Source: Setaria digitata (taxonomy: Eukaryota > Nematoda > Chromadorea > Rhabditida > Setariidae). Taken from it: a DNA stretch of 64,000 nt. The notes under the pieces were generated by a model. That model made no database searches. It was not told the DNA's origin and was given only the letters and a program-made list of their open reading frames with translations. This document shows positions 11,401-21,908 of the stretch, one piece after another (positions within the stretch are counted from its first letter, which is position 1; every line of letters starts with the position of its first letter). The stretch covers positions 248,001-312,000 of the forward strand of contig RCAB01000003.1 of the NCBI GenBank assembly GCA_003640385.1. The letters are read 5' to 3'. Made by a program: the position numbers and the translations under genes.

Positions 11401-12800
11401 CAAATAAAACTCTGCAATACAAAAGTTTGCATTCAATGCAAGAAAGTGAAAAGCGGAAATTTTTTAGGAATTGAACCTCATCAGTACTAATATGTATAAA
11501 TCTTTCGACTTTCTTGTAGGACCGAATACTTTCCAGAAATTGGATAAATGCAATCACATTATTTTCAATCGCTTCTATAGGATCGGCATAACATCGCGTT
11601 GACGTACAGTCTGCGGCAAAGTGTACCACGGTATCAATCTTTAGGAATACGTTAACAAATTAATGAATTAACGCTTAATGAGTATAAGCGTATGCTTATA
11701 CATATAAATAAGTTTTCTTCATGGATAAAGAGATATAGCTACTTAAATATTTCCACAGCTCGCCGAGTAAAGCCAGTAAAGCCATGCTTGAATGTGACCA
11801 GAAAGTACTAGACAGAAGCAGTTAATGCCAACCAGTAGTGATATACCGCTTTCCTCTAATTTAGTTCTATTTAATCAACTCTTTTCCTAGCAACAGATGT
11901 CTCTGCGTTTCATTTAACTAAAAAACAAGTAAAGTCAAACATCCTCAAAGGACAATCCGAAATAAATAAATTCCTTTCCGTCGTTTAACCACAGTACGTG
12001 TGCATGAGGCCACAAAGCATTAAAAAAATCCTAGTTCTTTTCGTCAATTTATGTTTTCATTCTGATAAATATTTATTCCAAAATTTTTCTACATTCGATT
12101 CAGAATAAGGCATTCGTTTTCAAACAAACTTTCCAGCGAATTGAAGAGCTTGGTCGAAAAAAAATCACAGAGGTCCTCAGTGAATCTTCAGTATCACGAA
12201 AAGAGATCTTGCTTTCGAGGGAAAAGAAAATGATCTCAATTATGACAGCTTAATTAAATGGAAGAAGAGCTACTTATTTTAGTACCCAAGCAATATATGG
12301 AACGAAAACCTCAAAGGATGGAACCGAGGATCACATGAAAGCATATTACCTTACATTACACGACAACAGTTGCGAAGTCGGTTTAGAGATCATAAAATGG
12401 AAAATATTTCTATGCATTATGCTTACTGTTTCATCATTTCTTTCTTCGGTGGGGTCGAATGAGCAAAGTACTTTTCTGTGATTTAAATATCGTCAAAAAT
12501 TTCACTTTCTTGATGCAAAAAACTTATAAAATTAGAGTCTAAATGGGATAATATTGCCTTATTCTCATCCAAGATGCGCCCAATTAGTGCACGATTACGT
12601 ATATCGGCCGTGATAAGCTTGTATCGGGCTGATTCGATTACTTCCTCATTCACATAGAAAACATCCGAGTTGAGGATCAGCTTATCAACGTTGACAATAT
12701 TAGTCTGCGGCCAGACCCGAAAGATATAATTTATAAAATTGGAACCAATAAAACCACAACCACCACTGACCAACACGTTTCGAGGTGAATAAGCGGTCAT
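8480..12800 (-). CDS. rml-2: RML-2: dTDP-glucose 4,6-dehydratase fused to an RHM-type epimerase/reductase domain
   Basis: Twelve exons in translation order: 12558-12800, 11477-11638, 11147-11236, 10949-11053, 10603-10780, 10260-10436, 9828-10003, 9640-9736, 9372-9548, 9050-9221, 8744-8894, 8480-8668; 638 aa. The N-terminal half is an extended SDR of the RmlB type. It has the nucleotide-binding GGCGFIG (residues 13-19), the dehydratase triad Thr133-Asp134-Glu135 in ISTDE, and Tyr161/Lys165 in NPYAATK. After a short linker near residue 320 a second SDR fold starts with [12 protein letters not shown] and has YSIVK (Tyr478/Lys482). It resembles the C-terminal NRS/ER half of plant RHM rhamnose synthases ([21 protein letters not shown]). 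The expected role is conversion of nucleotide-glucose to the 4-keto-6-deoxy sugar on the way to rhamnose in the cytosol. Intron 1 uses a GC donor (12557-12556). Confidence 0.93.
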
Positions 12801-14462
12801 TAGCTGAAAAAAAACTTGGAATTAAACGTTATGAAATATCACATAACTGATCAAAGCAATACTCACGGGAAAGCATCATAGCCAAGTACAGAGAGGTACC
12901 AAACTCAGTATGATTCTCGTGGAGAGATAGAATTAAACTAAGTTATATGTCCTGATTAGCCATCAATAAGTGCTTCTAGCCAGTAGTTTCAAATAAACCT
13001 AGTCTCAATGGTAGTACAATAAAAAAAGACGCAAAGAATGTGGGAGAATTTGTAGTATCGTGTTAATACGTTAGGGATAGTGCGACCAGTAATTAAATAA
13101 TGTCTTCTTACAGGCGAAACAATAGGTGACATTCAATCGATTTTAGTAGACATATGTAATGTGTGGTATACCAAAACTACATATTGTTGACATCGTCACC
13201 AATACTTCATCAAACATGATCTTAACTTATCAATTAGGACCAGTTCTCCGCTTAACTTACTATTTCCATTGCAAGTTGTATTTTCGCAGAAATATTTCCA
13301 GTGCTCAACCAGCCATTAGACGGCTAATAAAATCTCAAGCTTTAAATGTATTTGAATTTTTTTAAATGCACAGAAGCAATGACAAAGTAACAAAACAAAT
13401 ATTCATTTATTCTAAGGCCTTCTCCACACACTTTCTGACCCGAAATGAACACTAGTAGTAAATGAAATGTCTGAAGGTGGTACTAAATGCAGCAGCACAG
13501 AAATTACTTGGAAGTAGTGCTCCTGAAATTCATCATTGATGAGTGCTAGGAGCACTAACTAAGCCAACAAATCTTGCAAAAATAATGTTAAAAATGTATA
13601 AAAAGATGTAGGTAACAGAAACAATTCCATTAATTCAAATACATTCTGAAACAAAAAATTTTTATAAACGAAATACAGATACGATTTCTAACAAATAATT
13701 TCATAGTCAGAAGAAATAATTCAAAATTCATCATTATGTAATTCAGATTCCGAAAAATTTCTTGGAATTTTTTCGAATTAAAAGAATGACGTTTTAAAAA
13801 GTTTTAGGCATATCTTTACAAACAGTCCCATGAAAAATAGTATGCTAGGAAATATTGCCATCAGAACGAAGTTATTGAAATTTGAGTAAACTGAAATGGT
13901 AGACAGGGCATCAATTACTCGAAATACAGTTAATTTTGATGGGCCATGTCGTGACTCTGACCTATTCTTTTTTCTTCAGGGATAACTGAAATGACCTTAT
14001 CTTCTGCATAGAATACATGAACAACAATACTCAGGTAGAAGGTGCAATGTAATGCTATTAACAACAGCAACAGATTACTTTCAGAAATATGTCATAAAGT
14101 TGAGGAGGAAACGAAGTGAACAATTGCATATTGTAGACTTCCCGAAAGAGAAACTTTACAAGCATCCAATTATCAAACAGTAAGTGAAAGTATTAGACTG
14201 CAGTATTTGGACGTAGTGGTCACTATGAAATACGACATAATTAAGGGTGCTGAATATAAAATACACCTAACTTTATAAGGAATTAAATGATTTAAATGAT
14301 TATTTGATTTTCTTTTCTTCACAAAGATTTTAATCTTTCCAACTTAACATTTGAAATTCTGGTAAGATATTACTAATAAGGCCAAGAAAAGTAAGAGAAT
14401 AAGGAGAAAAATAAACAAAGTAAAATAAAATACTCTATGGAATCTATTCATTTGTTTTGAAA
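12801..14462. other. Intergenic, no supported gene
   Basis: A T-rich tract ending in cag lies just upstream of the rml-2 ATG (minus strand, about 12804-12815) and is a likely trans-splice or 5' UTR acceptor. The plus-strand open frame at 13159-13365 has no splice or homology support. I see nothing else. Confidence 0.5.
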
Positions 14463-17400
14463 TCATGAAATGCCAGCTTGAGTACCTCCAATTTTTGGGA
14501 CGAAGTTTAGACCAAGTCTAGCCAATGTAATATTTTTCCGTAATGTTATTATATCCCAATACGAATCATGCACGCCACATTTGACAATTCCTTGTTTTAC
14601 ATAACGAATATAGGTGAAAAAATCACAAACTGCAGCTATCTGAAAAAAAAAGAAAGATAATGGAATAAAATTAAGTTCCAGAAAGTTTCATTTTGAAATT
14701 TTATATTTTTCTAACAACAAAACCCACGAAGCTAACAAATGACTATTAGAGAATGTTAAGTCAGTATCAAAATACAGCAAGATATTAGTCCTAGAGGCTT
14801 CAAACAAGGTGATAAAAACAGTCGTTGGCCATTAGAGGCTAGTGGTTTGAATTATCGATAGCCAAATGAGGTGTGAGAATATTTAACTCACCTGATATAT
14901 ATAGGTGTGGTATAAGCATAGTTCATGGTAAAAGTAAAAAATATTGCTGATCAAAAAAAGAATATTCCTGATCAAATTACATATTAAATTTAATTATAAG
15001 AAATCTAGTTAAAACTATTTCATCCCAAATTACTGATTCAGAATCTAAGTAAAGTTGTAATTATCATCGTAACGAAGGATAGGGAAAGTGATATCTGCAC
15101 AGGATCGAATATTTCTATAAGATAAACAGAGGAAAATGTAATAATTTGTTTTCAGCCGAAGATTGAAATAACAAACTCGATTTCGTGCAAACAATGAAAT
15201 ATAATACCATTCAGTATCACCGTTAACTTTCATTTTATAAGGACAAAAACGTGGCACTTCTGATAATGCACATGTCCTGAAATGATAACAGACAAAAGAG
15301 TGCACCTTAATGAAAGACAGCTTGCCCTTGTCAGAAATTAAATGTTTAAATGATATAAAGTTGAAATTCAGAAACAATTGGCAGAAAAATTGCTTAGAAC
15401 ACATATCTGACCAGAGGTGCACATGTTTTCGTTACCTATATACGAGATTTAATTTTAAAAATTTTACACATACAGTGTTGTAAAATCTGTCTTACAGGAA
15501 TGCACCAAAATGAAGAGGGAAGAAAAAAATGGGAAAAGTTTGAAACTACTATTGCTGTGTGCAGAATACTACACTGACCTGACGACGGGTTTTGCTTCTG
15601 ATACTTCTTCTAGTTCCAAAGTATTTGCCTTGATTGCATCCAAAACTTGTTCTGTTAGCTGAGAATTTATGAATAATTATAACTTCAAGTTTTTTTTTTT
15701 GTTACATAGAAGAAAGAAAGAAGGAGGAGATCCGCACTAGAAAAGGACATATTTTGATTGGAAAGGTCAAGTAATGATTTGACTGCAACTGTAATGATAA
15801 GAGATGATAAGGTGAAATGCGTAGCGCTTATCATTGCGATGAAAAGCCGCGCATTTCACTTAGACAGTCAGAAATGTAGGAGACATTACCAAACTTCAAA
15901 AGCAGAAAAATTTAAAATTATTTCATCTGAAACAGATGCTGAAAACAACAAAAAAAAACTATTTACCATAGTGTTGCTAAAATTAAGACATGGACAAACA
16001 TCTTCTGCAATGATGCGCGACAGGAAAGGTGTGCTCTCATCCATTGAAGCACCTCTCTCTCTCCACTGTGTGAATTCTCTATGATAAATAGGATCGATCT
16101 AAAATGTGAATTTGTTTTTGAATTCAAAATAAAATGCAGTTCAAAAGTAAGTTACAGAAATAAATTCTCTATCACAATTTCTAATGTACATAAAGGTGAC
16201 AGTAATGCTGCAACAATTATTTAAATTAGACTAGGCAATTATACCGAAATTGAAGCAAAAATAAACTGCAAACAAATTATATCACAGTCAAAACCTCAGA
16301 AGCCACCTCACGTTCTTCGCCTTGTTCAGGTACTGAATCCCTTCCGGATGGCGGCAAAGTGTGACTTTTACGACTATTTGCCGAATTATGCCGTTCCTTT
16401 CGACCTATAAAGAGAACTTTTTCCCTTAAAATTTCAATTCCTAATCGATTATTACACTTAACTAATATAATTTCATGTCTAGCTACTAAATTTTTCAGGA
16501 AATCTTGACTTATTAATTTGCGTTATAAAACATTTGGCTTCCGACAGATAAGATTTAAAGATAAGTGAGAACCAGAGAAGTGAAACGGTTCTATACGAAA
16601 CATTGAAATTTTTAATTTTTTGAAAGGAGATATTTATAGGCAGACGTAGAAATAGCGTTACCCACTTCTTTATTAACTGAGAAATAAAATTAGACGAAGC
16701 TTATACACTCACGTGTGCCACTAAGAAATCTTGAGGCTAAGCTCGTTCGAGGTGTTGGAGTAGCTAAATGAGCTACTTGGTATGAAGATATCGGTGACTT
16801 CACGATAAGTTTTAAAGCTTCAACTTCAGCTACTAACATATCAACCTAAAATTATATCTATTCATAATAAATGCTTGCGGGAAAAATTTCAAAGAGAAAG
16901 AAGTATGAGAAAAAAGAAAGAGGGAAGGGAGGAAGAAGAAAATATTGCATGGTTTACGAACTTATGCTGAAAACAAAAAGGGAAAGAACACAATATAGAC
17001 TTGAGAATATACTTTCAGGTGGCTTTCAGCTAGTAATTTCTCTGCTTTAACTCGGCGGCTTTCAGCATCGTTAACCATTCGATAGGCTTCCTGCAAGGAA
17101 CTCATTAATAATGGTCGGACTATGATGTATTTTTGCGGACTAGAGGGCTTCTGTAGCTATGTCTCAATCAACACTGACAGATATCTGATCGAGAGTCCAG
17201 AAAACTCACTTATGAAACGAGTAAGGAAGTGGGATTCTTTTCCGGTGAATATTGAGAAAGTAAAAAAAAAAAGTAATTAATTCTTAAATCCTACGTCTTA
17301 TGAGAATTGGATAGTGAAGTTATCGAATCATCGGTCGAGACAAAATTGATATTATGATAGTAGTAGTTTTCTCCCTTTCTTTCGTCTTCTTGTTTCAGTC

Positions 17401-18421
17401 CATTTATATTTTTGCTTAAAGCCTTTTTTTTTTCGGTGGGAACAACATAAATAATGGGATTCTACTGATGAACACCAAGGTATCATAATATTCATACAGT
17501 AACAGATAAGTATATTATGTTACGTATATATTATGCACAATGGACAGCAAACTTTGCTCAAAAACTTTTTCAGTCGGAGGAAGATTCTTCGATAGTGACA
17601 TATGGCAATACGACTTATCATAACAATAAGACAAAGATGAACTTGGAATAGTTTCTCGGTAAGCTCCTGTACTTCAGAATCCACATGGTTTTGCAATTCA
17701 CTTAATCGTGTACACTTCGCTTCTTTTTCAGCGATCGAATTTCTGGCAGCATTTAATTCTTGCTCAAGTCTTACAATTCGGTCAGCATCTTGTTCGTAGC
17801 TGTCACTTCTCGACGATGGCATACTTTCACTACAACACTGTTGTTCACTGCAGCGGATTTAATTAAGAGGTTAAAATGAATTGATAACAGTCAGAGAATT
17901 CGAACCTCATTAGTCCACAGGTCGAACAACAACCTACATTATAAACAGCTTAGTTAATTGTTTGTTAAGAGGTAGACAGACATTTTCCCTGGATTACACT
18001 GAACTTTGACATAAAAGGAAGGCGACATGAGAGATCTCTTGTATGATTATACGGGTGAAGTTAACAGATATTTTTCAATCAAAAAAGAAAACTGATCCAA
18101 GCTTAGCACTTTACTAATTTTTTCCAGTTAACAATCTGATAAAAACAGCTGCAGTTAACAGTAACAAGACTGATTGGAAATGGTTATATGTAGAACAAGA
18201 CTAGAAAAATGAATATTTCTAGGCCAAGAAATTGGTATTAACTTAAATTTTATAAACCAAGCAGCAGATTGAACAAACCGTGAAGAGATGATGTCAATCG
18301 ATTCTGATGGAAGTAATTGGACGCATGAGAGGAGTTCGTCAATACTTTCTGATGGTTGCATTACGTTGATTTCATCAAAGGAATTGTCAGGAACAGACGG
18401 GAAATTAAAGACTTTTCCAGG
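14463..18421 (-). CDS. RAB3IP: Rabin8/RAB3IP-type guanine nucleotide exchange factor (Sec2 family)
   Basis: Exons in translation order: 18279-18421 (5' end open), 17906-17933, 17643-17837, 17013-17090, 16713-16845, 16295-16404, 15967-16098, 15579-15658, 15177-15276, 14463-14639. From the Met at 18361 it gives 371 aa, but the frame is open upstream to an acceptor at 18422, so an N-terminal exon may be missing. The Sec2p coiled coil covers about residues 50-150 (RIVRLEQELNAARNSIAEKE; NDAESRRVKAEKLLAESH; VDMLVAEVEALK); this region catalyses GDP release on Rab8/Sec4-type GTPases. The C-terminal half keeps Rabin8 hallmarks: IDPIYHREFTQWRERG, FLSRIIAEDVCPCLNFS, EWYYISLFARNR and VCDFFTYIRYVKQGIVK. 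It is expected to act on post-Golgi vesicles and at cilia. The 28-base second exon is uncertain; skipping it also keeps frame by using a nearby acceptor. Confidence 0.9.
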
Positions 18422-20789
18422 CTGTAAGATTATTCAGTTTTCCCTCATCCAGTTCTTGCTCCTTAAATGACCACTTTCACATAACAGAAGAAAATAAGAA
18501 AACAATCAGTGTTTAAAGCTGGTTCGAAACAGTCTCACACGAAAGTGACCTAAATAAGCTGACATTTATCTGTGACGACGTCATCATTATCAGAGAATAA
18601 CATCACTCTAAAGGCTTAGCTAATCTAATAACATGGAAAGTTAAGGATTTGAGAACTAAAATTTAGTTCCACTCTTCAATAAATCCCAGTTCCTTTGAGA
18701 AGTAAGAACAGAATAATGTTTTATTTGTAAGAGAGAAAACGTTCAGCAAAAAAGCGTTTTATAACCACACAGAAGCATAAAGCATACTCCACAATTCTGA
18801 ACAGTATCTTCTAGCACACCAAACAACCAGACTATGTTTGTTGACTACCTCAAGTTTTTTGGAAAAGGACAAGGATCCGTTTAATCTTAATATTGTTGTA
18901 GTAACAAGAAGAGAAAGAATTATTACACAGCTGTACATAGACAGAGTCTCAACAATACTAGCTTAACTTAGCTGAATTAAAGTCAAATTTTTGAGCCCCC
19001 TCCTCTATACACTTTGTTATCCACAGATATAGCTACAATACGAAGAAACACATTTGTCAAAGCGTAAAAAAATGCAGTATAATCTTACAAAGGAACCCAT
19101 CTTACGCATAAGTTAAAAACTAATTTTTATTAGTCTTGCACAATAGAGGAACTGCACTCATTCATTAAATATATTTCGAAGGCAAATTTTGATCCGTTTG
19201 TTTAAATGAGTTTGCATGATAATGGATCGAAATTTGAGATAAATTTTAGGAAAAATGCACCAAGTTTTATTTTGGTGAAAGAACAGATAAATAAACCACT
19301 TTCTTATCAACAGTAGTTAAATCTTGCTAGCCACTTCATAACTTGTTTTTCTCTGCCAATAAGATCAAGTGGTAACGAAAAGTTGAAACTATTTTTCGTT
19401 AACCAACCTTTGTACTAATGACACTTCCTTAGCAATGGAAAATCCAGACAAGTTGGAGTAAAAAATCCAGCTCAAGCGAATCAAATGAAAGCTATTTATT
19501 TTTCTTATCAAAATAATCTGTTATTATCTTGTTCATAAGTTAAAACCCTGATAATACTGATTTGATGACTGATAGGACAACGTCTTCTGCTCACATAAGG
19601 AACAAGTCATATTGTTCAAGCAATGATATGCGCAGCAATAATAATGCAATAAACCTTTCCCTTCTCAACAGAGATTAAATTCCCCAGTACACTAAGTATA
19701 AAATGAAGGTTCCAAGACAAGAATCCATCCTCTTCACTCTTCTATCCAGTTCAAGAAAATTTCAAAAAGCGCATTAGCATATCATTTGGAAAAAATGTCT
19801 GCTAAATGCATCTGCAAAAACAAAATATTTTCAACTATTTCTAAATTTAAATATTTTTTCTGTATTCTGAATAAAATTAGTTACTTAAAAATAGTTTTAT
19901 TTAGCATTTCAAACGTTGAAAAAGCTTAAATAAATTTTCTAATGAAAAAACCGGCAAAATCTCAAATTTTTAAAGCTCTCAAAAATTTATTATTTGAATT
20001 CATAAAACTAACCGAGAAAAAATCCTATATAATACAATCATATATTTGTATTAACTTTATAGACTATGCTTAAACCTTAGAAAAAATTGATTAAGTGTTT
20101 TATTTGATCTACGAAATAGAACTGAAAAAATTCATGTGAAAAAAAAAAAACTTCAAATATATAGAAACAGAAATTCAGAAATTGCAGATGTCAGAAAAAA
20201 AGACAATCATGATTAACCAAATAATTAAAAAAAAGCTTTAAATTAATGGAATTTAGATTAACGCAAGAGATTAGTGTTGTAGAAAGTAATAGTAATATTA
20301 ATAGGTTTATAAGATTGATTTGGGACTGATCACCTCCTTCTCGAATTAATTTGCACTTTGGGAACGTATCGTTTGGATTGTATATGGCAATATTCATATT
20401 AAATTGCGATAATAATTAAGCTAAATGACACTTTATGCTTCATGTTTGTAATTAGCAGTTGAATGATGTTTATATTAGTGGTGCTTAGCATGATAATTAT
20501 TGTTCGTGACGAATGTGCGGCAATAAAAATGTCGTACTTTATTTCATCAGGTCTCTAAATATTTACTTTCTCACATAATTGAAGAAATTAAAGTCACCAG
20601 AAGCATACGGATCATACAAATTCTTAAATTACAGTATCACACTCACTAAGTTTACTTTCCCCCTCTTCACCTCCCTTAAAAAAAATTCTAATTCCCCTCA
20701 AATTTGAACAATTATTTTATGCAAATTCCCTAGTGTCTGTTGATATATAATAGATTGGTAAGTGGGTAACAACTCATTTCATTATGTAA
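18422..20789. other. Intergenic, no supported gene
   Basis: About 2.4 kb of AT-rich DNA between the Rabin8 gene and the small secreted protein. It should contain the missing 5' end of the Rabin8 gene, but I could not place a first exon with confidence. No repeats stand out. Confidence 0.45.
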
Positions 20790-21062
20790 ATGTCGAAATT
20801 GGCTAGTGCCAAGATTTTTTTTGTTGCCTTTGCAATTTACGGCAAGGAAATGAGTTGGGATTGTAATGGATATTATGAGGAATGTATTAAAGAAAGCAAT
20901 GAGACAGAACACGTTAACGTTTATCACGTTGGATATCACAATATTGTAGGATTCTGCTCTGATCATACGCAGAACCTTCTACCGTGTCTAGCTACAAAAG
21001 TAATCAGTGGCCTTAAATCAGATTTATACTGTGTCTGTAAGAAAATGCTAACTGAGCGATAA
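20790..21062 (+). CDS. Small secreted cysteine-containing protein, 90 aa
   Basis: An uninterrupted frame from ATG 20790 to TAA 21060-21062. The first ~16 residues (MSKLASAKIFFVAFAI) look like a signal peptide. The mature part has six cysteines (WDCNGYYEEC, GFCSDH, LLPCLATK, LYCVCKKM), enough for three disulphides, and one NET sequon. I do not recognise a family; the pattern is that of small excreted/secreted proteins common in nematodes. An AATAAA sits 16 bases after the stop. A short upstream exon cannot be excluded, because the start is not directly preceded by a clear acceptor. Confidence 0.6.
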   Translation: MSKLASAKIFFVAFAIYGKEMSWDCNGYYEECIKESNETEHVNVYHVGYHNIVGFCSDHTQNLLPCLATKVISGLKSDLYCVCKKMLTER

Positions 21063-21077
21063 TATTTTTTTTCATTA

Positions 21078-21083
21078 AATAAA
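21078..21083 (+). other. Polyadenylation signal for the small secreted protein gene
   Basis: AATAAA starting 16 bases after the TAA; it supports the one-exon gene as a real transcription unit. Confidence 0.5.
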
Positions 21084-21554
21084 CTGAAATCCTCCAAATA
21101 CTTTTGTTTTATAGAGATGAAATTACAATAAAAAAAAATATAAATAATAAAAAGCATAACACTAGGGTCAACTTTTCAGAAAAAACTAAATTTTCTAGCT
21201 AGGTTTAACAAACAGCATGTCGGTATCAACGCTATCACTTCTTCTCGTTGCCTGTGAGACGAAAGCTCAAAACAAGGATTACGTCTGTGATTTTTTATTT
21301 TTAGATAACAATCAAATTTAATCCAAAAGTGAACAGTATGATATAAAATGCTCGTAAAAACGAAACCTGCTTTATATGGCGGGTCTTTGCATATGACATT
21401 GATGTATGACATTTGATAGGAAAAAATCCGTTAAATGAACTCTTTTTCAAAGGTATTTTGACTTGCATGGAGTGCCTGCTTAAAGATTTAATGGGAGCTG
21501 AAAAATAATCTTTTCAAAATCTGAAGCCGAAGGAGATGTTGATAAATTTAGATT

Positions 21555-21908
21555 TTAAAATAGGATGATTGTAGATGGAGGGTTTATTTCATTCCAGGAA
21601 ATGTTGCAAACTCTGAAACGTCTTGCTCGAGTGTATTCATACCTTTGCGCTTTTTCAAATATTATAGATTTACATGATGATGTACAATGCTTCCGGTAAT
21701 TAATAACATGTTGTTCTTTTTGAAACCCAAAAAACCATTTCATTTCATCACTTCCATTCCTCTTGTCAGCACTATGACATGAATAACTGATGAGGTCACA
21801 GACATCTGACAAAGCGCTGTATTCTGAATAAACCGGACGAGACCTGTATGTTCTATCAGTGTGGAAAAGTGAATTTGAATTTGTCGGAACCTTCTTCAGA
21901 AGTTTCAT
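21555..21908 (-). CDS. Possible hypothetical protein (low confidence)
   Basis: Open for 117 codons on the minus strand. The middle part (SDVCDLISYSCHSADKRNGS, then HCTSSCK) is cysteine- and serine-rich and more complex than random AT-rich sequence. No signal peptide, splice partner or family is visible. A donor-like GTAAAT follows CTSSC near 21675, so the last third may be intron. It could equally be a chance open frame. Confidence 0.25.
   Translation of the reverse strand: MKLLKKVPTNSNSLFHTDRTYRSRPVYSEYSALSDVCDLISYSCHSADKRNGSDEMKWFFGFQKEQHVINYRKHCTSSCKSIIFEKAQRYEYTRARRFRVCNISWNEINPPSTIILF

Noticed and set aside
13159..13365. Plus-strand open frame between rml-2 and the Rabin8 gene
   Set aside because: No splice signals, signal peptide or family resemblance; length is within chance for this composition.
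17895..17915. GGTTCGAATTC, similar to a tRNA B box
   Set aside because: No A box or acceptor stem around it, and it overlaps an exon donor of the Rabin8 gene.
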